From Acidobacteriota bacterium (lineage in GTDB: Bacteria > Acidobacteriota > Terriglobia > UBA7540), in contig PMYF01000716.1 of the NCBI GenBank assembly GCA_003171295.1, forward strand, positions 1-5,322: DNA of 5,322 nt, given 5' to 3'. The position numbers and the translations under genes were made by a program. Each line of letters begins with the position of its first letter. Position 1 is the first letter of the stretch. Below, in pieces: positions 1-5,322 of the stretch. Below the pieces are notes generated by a model. It made no database searches, was not told the origin of the DNA, and saw only the letters and a list, made by a program, of their open reading frames with translations.

Positions 1-246
1 GGGCCGGGCATTCCCCCCGAGGTCCTCTCGCACATCTTCGAGCCCTTCTTCACCACCAAGGAAGAGGGCAGTGGAACGGGCTTGGGTCTGGCCATAGCCC
101 TCGGCATCGTGCAACAGCATGGGGGAAACATCGAGGTAGACTCCACGCCGCAAAAGGGGACGGCCTTCACCGTCCTCCTGCCGGAGGAACTGCCTCTCGC
201 GAGCCTTGCCGCTGGCGGGCCGGCGAAATCATCGGCCTCTGCCTGA
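1..246 (+). CDS. Sensor histidine kinase, C-terminal fragment (ATP-binding domain)
   Basis: This is the 3' end of a two-component sensor kinase. It reads in frame from base 1 to TGA at 244-246 and gives 81 residues. The visible part is the end of the HATPase_c domain: GPGIP (residues 1-5, end of the G1 box), FEPFFTTK (13-20, F box) and GTGLGLAI (25-32, G2 box), then the final strands ending FTVLLP. A short Ala/Ser-rich tail of about 20 residues follows and has no recognisable domain. The phospho-accepting His, the dimerisation domain and any sensor region lie upstream of the window, so the stimulus and membrane topology are unknown. The gene ends 38 bases before a response regulator on the same strand, so it is very likely the cognate kinase that phosphorylates that regulator. 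The FEPFFTTK and GTGLGLAI forms are typical of NtrB-like kinases that partner NtrC-type regulators. Confidence 0.93.
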   Translation, partial: GPGIPPEVLSHIFEPFFTTKEEGSGTGLGLAIALGIVQQHGGNIEVDSTPQKGTAFTVLLPEELPLASLAAGGPAKSSASA

Positions 247-272
247 GAGTTTTTGAGCTTGTCTATGCCTGG

Positions 273-278
273 AAGGAG
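273..278 (+). promoter_or_regulatory. Shine-Dalgarno site of the response regulator
   Basis: AAGGAG lies six bases before the ATG at 285. This is a strong, well-spaced ribosome binding site and supports that start codon. The 38-base gap after the kinase stop has no obvious promoter or terminator, which fits co-transcription. Confidence 0.8.
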
Positions 279-284
279 CACGCT

Positions 285-1640
285 ATGAATCCCAAAGCCA
301 GCATCCTGATTGTGGACGACGAGAACGTGGTGCGGGAGTCGCTGGGAAAATGGTTCGAGGAAGAGGGCTACAGCGTGGACACCGCGAGTAGCGCCCACGA
401 GGCGCTGCTGAAGCTGCCGCGCCAGCGCTGGGACCTGGCCCTGGTCGACATCAAAATGCCCGGTATGGATGGCCTCGAACTGCACCGCAAGATTCGTGAG
501 GTTGATCCCAACATCCAGGTCATTATCATGACCGGCTATGCTTCGGTGGAAACCGCGGTGCAAGCCCTCAAGGACGGCGCCTACGACTACGTCATGAAAC
601 CCTTCGACCCTGATGATCTGGCCCATGGCGTGGCCAAGGCGCTTGACCACCGCCGCGCGCGGGAAGAAAACCTGCGGCTGCGCGCCAGCCTGGAGGAAGT
701 CCAGGCCGTCGAGCTGATCGGGAAGAGCCGCGCCATGCAGGGCGTCCTGGAGAGCATCCGCACCGTGGCGCCCACGGATACGACCGTGCTGATTCACGGC
801 GAGAGCGGCACCGGCAAGGAGTTGGTGGCGCGCGCCATCCACAATTTGAGTCCGCGCCGCTTCATGCCGATGGTCACGATCCACTGCGGCGCGCTGACCG
901 AGACGCTGCTCGAAAGCGAGCTCTTCGGACACGAAAAAGGCGCGTTCACCGGCGCCCAGTACCGCAAGAAAGGTAAGTTTGAAGTCGCCGAGGGAGGCAC
1001 GGTCTTTCTCGACGAGATTTCCGACATCAGCTTGAAGACCCAGACCGACCTGCTGCGCGTCCTGCAGGAAAAGGAGATCACGCGCGTCGGCGGCAACCAG
1101 ACGCTCAAGGTGGATTTCCGGGCCGTCGCCGCCAGCAACCAGGATCTGAATATGCGCGTGCGCGAGGGAACCTTCCGTCCCGATCTCTACTACCGCCTGG
1201 ATGTTTTCGGCATCACGATTCCACCCCTGCGCGAGCGCAAGGAGGACATCCCGCTGCTCGCTGATCATTTCCTGCGCAAGTATTCGCGCGCCATGAACAA
1301 GGGTTTCTCGAATCTCAGCCGCCAGGCGCTCGAGGTGCTGATGAACTACGACTGGCCAGGCAACGTGCGCGAGCTCGAGAACGCCCTGGAGCGCGCCATG
1401 GTGATCGGCCGCGAGCCAGAAGTCCAGGCCGCGGATTTTCCGCTTCAACTCACCCTGCCGCCCCAACCCGAGGGCAGTCTGGCGCTCGAGGACGTGGAAC
1501 GCGCGCACATCCTACACGTGCTCGAAGTCTCGGAGTGGAACCAGACGCGGGCCGCCAAGGTGCTGGGCATCGACCGCGTGACCCTCTACAACAAGATTAA
1601 GAAATACGGCTTCCGGAAGGCCGCCCCGGCCGCGTCATGA
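285..1640 (+). CDS. Sigma-54-dependent response regulator, NtrC/AtoC family
   Basis: This 451-residue cytoplasmic transcription activator is complete, with the length and three-domain order usual for the family. The receiver domain (about 5-120) has the acidic pair D11/D12, the predicted phosphorylated D55 in LVDIKMPG, T83 and K105. A charged linker (about 121-140) leads to the AAA+ domain (about 143-375). That domain carries Walker A GESGTGKE (172-179), an intact GAFTGA loop (219-224) that contacts sigma-54, Walker B with D243/E244 in VFLDE, the sensor I region AASN (282-285), arginine-finger candidates R298 and R304, and WPGNVREL (357-364). A Fis-type helix-turn-helix occupies about 401-443. 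All catalytic elements are present, so it should hydrolyse ATP to open sigma-54 promoters once phosphorylated. Its partner is probably the kinase just upstream. The target genes cannot be read from the window, and no specific symbol is justified because many paralogues share this architecture. Confidence 0.96.
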   Translation: MNPKASILIVDDENVVRESLGKWFEEEGYSVDTASSAHEALLKLPRQRWDLALVDIKMPGMDGLELHRKIREVDPNIQVIIMTGYASVETAVQALKDGAYDYVMKPFDPDDLAHGVAKALDHRRAREENLRLRASLEEVQAVELIGKSRAMQGVLESIRTVAPTDTTVLIHGESGTGKELVARAIHNLSPRRFMPMVTIHCGALTETLLESELFGHEKGAFTGAQYRKKGKFEVAEGGTVFLDEISDISLKTQTDLLRVLQEKEITRVGGNQTLKVDFRAVAASNQDLNMRVREGTFRPDLYYRLDVFGITIPPLRERKEDIPLLADHFLRKYSRAMNKGFSNLSRQALEVLMNYDWPGNVRELENALERAMVIGREPEVQAADFPLQLTLPPQPEGSLALEDVERAHILHVLEVSEWNQTRAAKVLGIDRVTLYNKIKKYGFRKAAPAAS

Positions 1641-2170
1641 GAATCATCTCGCTCGTGGCGATTGGACAAGTCGACCGGGCGCTCCTCGAAACTCTCGCCG
1701 AGGGCTTGACGCGGCGCCTGCGAGTGGCCTGCTCCATCCAGCCGGAGGGCCTGGAGGTGGAATTCGCCTACAACGCAACGCGGCGACAGTATCACTCTAC
1801 CGAAATCCTGGGAAGACTCCTGGAGCAGCCGCCCGGAGAATGTTGGAAGGTGCTGGGCGTGACTGAGGCCGACCTCTACATCCCCATCCTCACCTTCGTG
1901 TTCGGGGAGGCGCAAGTCTCGGATGGCGGCGCCGTCGTCTCCGCCCATCGCCTGCGCCAGGAGCTTTACGGCTTCCCCGCTGACCTGGACCTTCTCCATG
2001 AGCGACTGCTGAAAGAGGCTCTCCACGAATTGGGCCACACCTGCGGCCTGCGACACTGCGCTGACTACCTCTGCGTCATGAGCGCCTCCTATGGCGTCGA
2101 ACGCATCGATTTGAAACGCGCGGAGTTCTGCCCGGCCTGTGCGCAGGCTTTGTCCGGCAAGGACCTCTGA
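1637..2170 (+). CDS. amzA: Archaemetzincin, M54-family zinc metalloprotease
   Basis: This 177-residue protein is of usual size for prokaryotic archaemetzincins. It carries the long metzincin motif HELGHTCGLRHC (130-141), with H130, H134 and H140 as predicted zinc ligands and E131 as the catalytic base. C141, C146, C165 and C168 match the four cysteines of the family's second zinc site, and M148 is the Met of the C-x-M element. The Met-to-third-Cys spacing is 16 residues, where I recall the family pattern giving 17. The N-terminal MRIISLVAIG is a beta strand rather than a signal peptide, so a cytoplasmic location is likely. The ATG overlaps the regulator's stop as ATGA. The nearest purine run, GGAAGG at 1615-1620, is too far upstream for a normal ribosome site, so translation probably depends on coupling. 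The family's physiological substrates are poorly known. Family assignment is strong; the symbol follows archaeal usage. Confidence 0.92.
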   Translation: MRIISLVAIGQVDRALLETLAEGLTRRLRVACSIQPEGLEVEFAYNATRRQYHSTEILGRLLEQPPGECWKVLGVTEADLYIPILTFVFGEAQVSDGGAVVSAHRLRQELYGFPADLDLLHERLLKEALHELGHTCGLRHCADYLCVMSASYGVERIDLKRAEFCPACAQALSGKDL

Positions 2171-2176
2171 GCCGCA

Positions 2177-2205
2177 CCCCTTGCGACCGCGTGAGGGGGG
2201 CGTTT
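2177..2205 (+). terminator. Weak candidate terminator or 3'-end hairpin after the archaemetzincin gene
   Basis: Seven bases after the archaemetzincin stop, 2177-2185 can pair with 2190-2198 around the four-base loop ACCG. The nine pairs include two G-U wobbles. Only GGCGTTT follows, with no real T run, so intrinsic termination would be inefficient. A competing hairpin (G run ending at 2200 with CCCCC 2206-2210) uses the same G residues. It may instead protect the mRNA 3' end. The position after the last operon gene is the main support. Confidence 0.3.
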
Positions 2206-2283
2206 CCCCCAGCAGCAAGTTCCAGTCCTCCGCCAGGTTGTCCCCGGAAACTTCCCTCTCTAGCCACAACCCGCGCCCTGGCA

Positions 2284-2289
2284 TAGAAT
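2284..2289 (+). promoter_or_regulatory. Candidate -10 box of a leaderless priA promoter
   Basis: TAGAAT matches the bacterial -10 consensus TATAAT at five of six bases and ends six bases before the GTG at 2296. By normal geometry the transcript would start at or within a base of that GTG, giving a leaderless mRNA. No Shine-Dalgarno site precedes the GTG, which fits. No good -35 hexamer sits 16-19 bases upstream; the region there reads around TCTAGCCAC. The call rests on one hexamer plus spacing. Confidence 0.45.
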
Positions 2290-2295
2290 GCCCAC

Positions 2296-4764
2296 GTGGA
2301 TCGCAAAACCATTTCCACTAAGAACCGGACGCGCCCCCGCGGCGTGAACCTCGTGGACGTCGCCGTGATGGCGGCGATTCGCAACACGCTCACCTACCAA
2401 GTCCCGGATTCCCTCGTGGTCCAGCCCGGCCAGCGAGTCGAGGTTCCGCTCGCAACGCGCAAAGCCACGGGCATCGTCCTGCGGGCAGGAAGCCCTCTTC
2501 CCCCCGACGTGAAAGTGCGGCCCATATTGCGCTTGCTGGACCCGGAGCCGGTGCTGACGCCCCAATTGCTGGAGCTGGGTCTGTGGATTGCTGACTATTA
2601 CGTTGCGCCGATTGGCGAAGTATTCCGGGCGATGCTGCCCTTGCGCGCGGCGACGCGGCGCGCGCGCCTGGTCCGCCTGAGCGAATTGGGACAGCGGAAG
2701 CTCCAGGAAACCGCTCAGCCTGCGGAAGAGCGGGCCGGGCAGGAGGGGGACCTTCTCGCCTATCTCGCCGCGCGCGGCCGCTCTGCGCTGGAAGCGCTGC
2801 GCCGGAAATTTCCAGAGGCTTTCCTGCGCGCCCTCAAGCAGAAATGGGTCGTCGTGGAAGAAGTCGAGCGTGCGCGCGGCCAACGGCAGGTTTACGCGGT
2901 ACGGCTGGCGGGCCCTCTGCCGGAGAAGCCGTCGCGCCTTTCGCCGGTCGCCCAGCGAATCCTCGCAGCGCTCGAGAGCGGCGGGCCGGCAGGCGATCAC
3001 GGTAAGCTCCTCGAGGCTGCCCGCGCGAGTCTCGCCGCGCTCAAGAAACTGAGCGCCGCCGGTTTGGTCGAACTGAGTCCGGCGGAGAAATTTCCGCCCC
3101 CGTCCGGGGGCGCAGCGGCCGGCGAGGGTTCACCCCTGGTTCTGACGCCGGCGCAGCGTGCGGTTCTCGACGACCTCCTGCAGAATCTTGAATCCTCCCG
3201 GTTCGAAACCGTGCTCCTGCATGGCATCACCGGCAGCGGCAAGACGGAAATCTATCTGCGACTGATGGCGCGCTGCCTCGAACTCGGTCGCGGCGCCCTG
3301 ATGCTGGTTCCGGAAATCTCCCTCACGCCGTCTGCGCAGGCGCTGGTCCTGGCGCGATTCGGGTCCCAGGTGGCGCTTCTGCACAGTGCCCTGACCGAAA
3401 ACGAACGCCACGATGCCTGGTGGCGAATCCGCCGCGGCGCGGCCCAAGTCGTCCTGGGAACCCGGTCGGCGGTGTTCGCTCCCGTCGCCCACCTGGGCCT
3501 CGTGATCGTTGATGAAGAGCACGACACGAGTTACAAGCAGGACGAAACGCCACGTTACCATGGGCGTGATGTGGCGGTGGTGCGTGCGCGCCTGGCCGGA
3601 GCGCTCACCGTCCTGGGTTCCGCGACGCCCTCGCTGGAATCTTACTGGAATGCGCGCGAAGGGAAATACCGCCTGGCGATACTTCCGGAACGCGTGGGTG
3701 GGCGGAAGCTCGCCAGCGTGGAAATCGTGGACATGCGCCAGGAGTTTCGCGAAACCCACACGCAGGTGCCCGTCTCCCGCCGCCTGCAGCACGAAATTGA
3801 GGCGCAGGTAGCCAACCGGCAGCAGACCATGATCCTGCTGAACCGCCGTGGCTATGCCTGGTTCCTGTTGTGCCGGAGTTGCGGCGAGACGCAGCGCTGT
3901 GTGAACTGTTCTATCTCGCTTACCTATCATCGCCGCGAGCATCGCCTGATTTGTCATTACTGCGGTTACTCAGCCCCGGTGCCCGCGCACTGCCCCGGTT
4001 GCGGGAGTGAGCATCTTTATTACGTGGGTGAGGGAACCGAGAAGGTCGAAAAGAAGTTCGCCGAACTGTTTCCCACCGCCCGCGTGGCGCGGCTTGACCG
4101 CGACGTGGCGCGGCGCGCCGGGCAGTTCCAGCAGATATTGGGAGCTTTCCGGCAGGGCAAGATTGATCTGCTGGTGGGAACGCAACTGATCTCGAAAGGG
4201 CACGATTTCCCCGGCGTGACGCTGGTGGGAGTGTTATCTGCGGACATCGGCCTGGGGATGCCGGATTTTCGTTCCGCGGAGCGGACGTTTCAATTGCTCA
4301 CGCAAGCCGCAGGCCGCGCCGGGCGCGGCGACGTCCCGGGGCGCGTGTTGGTGCAAACCTTCTATCCCGATCATTACGCCATTCGGCTGGCCGCGGAGCA
4401 GAACTACGAAGCCTTTTTCCACAAGGAAATGCGGTTTCGCCGCATGATGCACTACCCCCCGGTGACGGCTCTGGCGAACGTCATCGCCCAAGGCGGCGAA
4501 CTCGAACAGGCCGCGCGGGTCGCCAAGCAGGTCGGGGATTTTCTCATCCCCCTCGAGAGGCACATTGAGGGGCTGAAGATCCTGGGACCCACGCCGGCGC
4601 CACTCGCCAAAGTGCAAGGCCGCTTTCGCATTCAGTTCCTGATTAAGTGCACTTCCCGCGCCCGCCTGAATAACATCTTGCGGCAACTGGCGGACCACTC
4701 AGAGCAGCAGGGTATTCCACCACGCTGCGTGATGATCGACATGGATCCCATCAACATTATGTAG
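2296..4764 (+). CDS. priA: Primosomal protein N', replication-restart helicase PriA
   Basis: This 822-residue superfamily 2 DNA helicase recognises stalled forks and D-loops and reloads the replicative helicase. The conserved DNA-binding start is near residue 19 (LVDVAVMAAI, then LTYQVPD), followed by a winged-helix-type region (about 120-260). The helicase core has Walker A GITGSGKT (310-317), DEEH (406-409), GSATPS (441-446), GTQLISKGHDFPG (628-640) and QAAGRAGR (670-677). Between the helicase lobes, C526, C529, C535, C538, C553, C556, C566 and C569 give the eight Cys expected to bind two zinc ions. The C-terminal domain ends IDMDPINIM, matching the usual VDxDP ending. The GTG start at 2296 gives a basic 16-residue extension before the conserved region. 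A second GTG at 2344 would remove it, but neither has a Shine-Dalgarno site. The TAGAAT upstream favours 2296. Length, motifs and zinc ligands all indicate an intact gene. Confidence 0.97.
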   Translation: MDRKTISTKNRTRPRGVNLVDVAVMAAIRNTLTYQVPDSLVVQPGQRVEVPLATRKATGIVLRAGSPLPPDVKVRPILRLLDPEPVLTPQLLELGLWIADYYVAPIGEVFRAMLPLRAATRRARLVRLSELGQRKLQETAQPAEERAGQEGDLLAYLAARGRSALEALRRKFPEAFLRALKQKWVVVEEVERARGQRQVYAVRLAGPLPEKPSRLSPVAQRILAALESGGPAGDHGKLLEAARASLAALKKLSAAGLVELSPAEKFPPPSGGAAAGEGSPLVLTPAQRAVLDDLLQNLESSRFETVLLHGITGSGKTEIYLRLMARCLELGRGALMLVPEISLTPSAQALVLARFGSQVALLHSALTENERHDAWWRIRRGAAQVVLGTRSAVFAPVAHLGLVIVDEEHDTSYKQDETPRYHGRDVAVVRARLAGALTVLGSATPSLESYWNAREGKYRLAILPERVGGRKLASVEIVDMRQEFRETHTQVPVSRRLQHEIEAQVANRQQTMILLNRRGYAWFLLCRSCGETQRCVNCSISLTYHRREHRLICHYCGYSAPVPAHCPGCGSEHLYYVGEGTEKVEKKFAELFPTARVARLDRDVARRAGQFQQILGAFRQGKIDLLVGTQLISKGHDFPGVTLVGVLSADIGLGMPDFRSAERTFQLLTQAAGRAGRGDVPGRVLVQTFYPDHYAIRLAAEQNYEAFFHKEMRFRRMMHYPPVTALANVIAQGGELEQAARVAKQVGDFLIPLERHIEGLKILGPTPAPLAKVQGRFRIQFLIKCTSRARLNNILRQLADHSEQQGIPPRCVMIDMDPINIM

Positions 4765-4782
4765 ATCCCCACTCAGACCCGG

Positions 4783-5003
4783 CTTTTGTAGAGGCCGCCT
4801 TTAGGGGCTGCGGAAAAACTCGTAGGCGCTGTCATTCTGAGCGAAGCGAAGAACCCCTGCATTTGTAGAATCAGACAAATACAGAGGTCCTTCGTCGCCT
4901 GCGGCTCCTCAGGATGACAGCTTTGGCGGTTTTTCCGCAGCCTGTTTAGGCGGGCGAGTCTTTCAATCCATGATGCCGCCCTGAAGGGCGCCGCTACGAA
5001 AAG
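4783..5003. repeat. Outer inverted-repeat pair flanking the central palindrome
   Basis: The left arm (4783-4808, starting CTTTTGTAGAGGCCGCC) resembles the reverse complement of the right arm (4976-5003, reading CTTTTCGTAGCGGCGCCC on the minus strand). The match has a few substitutions and one- or two-base gaps. The right arm also contains a small internal hairpin, GCCC-TGAA-GGGC (4978-4989). Together the arms bracket almost the whole space between the convergent genes. I infer two inward-facing copies of one short intergenic repeat. No coding region, transposase or clear target-site duplication is visible. Confidence 0.6.
4806..4942. repeat. Long imperfect palindrome, REP- or MITE-like intergenic repeat
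   Basis: A 137-base element folds nearly end to end. The outer arm, 14 perfect pairs, joins 4806-4819 to 4929-4942 (GGCTGCGGAAAAAC). A middle arm joins 4828-4841 to 4908-4921, 14 pairs with one T-G. An inner arm joins 4847-4866 to 4875-4894, with 17 of 20 matched and an eight-base loop (4867-4874). Unpaired 8/7 and 5/13 base internal loops separate the arms. It contains the phrases TCATTCTGAGCGAAGCGAAG and CTCCTCAGGATGACAG, which I recall as common dispersed repeats in Acidobacteriota and some other GC-rich genomes; I could not search. It lies between two convergent genes, so it may act as a two-way transcription stop or mRNA 3' stabiliser, although neither side has a strong T run. Confidence 0.8.
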
Positions 5004-5322
5004 GAAAATGGCGTGGGAACGAAGGTGAGGGCAAGAATCAGAGCTGCGACGAGGGCGAGAATCTTCCTGCCTCGGCCGAGGGTTTCCGTCGGGTCGAGCA
5101 ACACGGGATGGCGCAGGCCGAGAAAAAACAGGATTACACCCCAGACGATCCACCCCATCCAACAGAAGATTCCCAGCGGCAGCAAGACCAGGAGGAAACC
5201 GCGTGAAATGTTCCGCTGCTTATCCCCGATGATCGCATAAAGAATGTGGCCGCCATCGAGTTGCCCCACCGGCAGAAGATTCAGGGTCGTGGCGAACAGC
5301 CCCACCCAAGCGGCGCAGCCCG
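4994..5322 (-). CDS. M50 (site-2 protease) family membrane peptidase, C-terminal fragment
   Basis: The reading frame is open from the window edge to TAG at 4994-4996 and gives 108 residues of an intramembrane zinc metalloprotease. The diagnostic motif is NLLPVGQLDGGH (fragment residues 14-25), where D22 in LDGG is the predicted third zinc ligand. The HExxH helix lies in the missing N-terminal part. Two hydrophobic segments follow, at about 41-69 (possibly one long or two short spans, Trp-rich) and 86-101, joined by a soluble stretch containing RHPVLLD and a basic GRGRK. The GTG at 5303-5305 is an internal Val codon, because homology-like sequence continues upstream of it. The gene converges on priA. 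Family members cut membrane-bound regulators or other membrane proteins; this one's substrate is unknown. The last codons and stop fall within the intergenic repeat. Confidence 0.9.
   Translation of the reverse strand, partial: GCAAWVGLFATTLNLLPVGQLDGGHILYAIIGDKQRNISRGFLLVLLPLGIFCWMGWIVWGVILFFLGLRHPVLLDPTETLGRGRKILALVAALILALTFVPTPFSFS

Noticed and set aside
1586..2284. Long minus-strand open frame opposite the archaemetzincin gene, and similar ones at 2260-3000 and 3130-3957 opposite priA
   Set aside because: Their translations are low in recognisable motifs, rich in Arg, Gly, Ala and His, and lie antisense to genes with clear family motifs. This is the usual antisense artefact of GC-rich coding DNA.
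2279..2293. Possible sigma-54 promoter (TGGCA followed by GC) upstream of priA, attractive because of the nearby sigma-54 activator
   Set aside because: The GG and GC are separated by eight bases rather than the required ten, and the TTGC element is missing.
2139..2321. Small plus-strand open frame across the gap between the archaemetzincin and priA genes
   Set aside because: It overlaps both real genes out of frame, has no Shine-Dalgarno site, and its low-complexity Pro/Ser/Arg translation resembles no known protein.
2288..2347. A 19-codon open frame starting at ATG 2288 and ending TGA at 2345-2347, overlapping the alternative priA GTG at 2344
   Set aside because: It has no ribosome site, its ATG overlaps the -10-like box, and the peptide shows no attenuation-type codon run. 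A leader peptide cannot be supported.
4806..4942. CRISPR array or tRNA-like element in the gap between priA and the M50 gene
   Set aside because: There are no evenly spaced direct repeats and no cloverleaf. The structure is a single nested palindrome.
4773..5162. Minus-strand open frame of 129 codons across the repeat region
   Set aside because: It runs through the palindrome and overlaps the M50 gene out of frame. Its translation is a read-through of repeat sequence, a known source of false gene calls.

Overview
The window is GC-rich chromosomal DNA, probably from a bacterium of the Acidobacteriota or a close relative. This is inferred from the GC-rich codon use, the pairing of a bacterial archaemetzincin with an NtrC-type regulator, and an intergenic repeat of a kind I recall as frequent in that phylum. 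No marker gene here settles the taxonomy. I see no phage genes, transposase, CRISPR array, tRNA or rRNA.

Layout: (1) 1-246 is the 3' end of a sensor histidine kinase. (2) 285-1640 is a complete NtrC/AtoC-type sigma-54 response regulator with a good Shine-Dalgarno site. (3) 1637-2170 is an archaemetzincin (M54 zinc peptidase) whose ATG overlaps the regulator's stop codon. These three same-strand genes look like one operon, with a two-component pair translationally coupled to an unusual metalloprotease. (4) 2171-2295 is a 125-base gap with a weak hairpin after the protease and a -10-like TAGAAT placed so that the next gene may be leaderless. (5) 2296-4764 is a complete priA (primosomal helicase). 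(6) 4765-4993 is a 229-base gap between convergent genes, almost filled by nested inverted repeats. (7) 4994-5322 on the minus strand is the C-terminal part of an M50 (site-2 protease family) membrane peptidase that runs off the window. Its stop codon lies inside the repeat.

The kinase and regulator would form a phosphorelay acting on RNA polymerase with sigma-54. The targets are not visible, because no convincing -24/-12 promoter was found. PriA is a housekeeping replication-restart protein and is probably transcribed on its own. I do not see a clearly new multi-gene system. The items most worth a second look are the archaemetzincin coupled to the two-component pair, the possible leaderless priA start, and the nested repeat whose longest stem has mismatches that become G-U pairs only in the minus-strand RNA.
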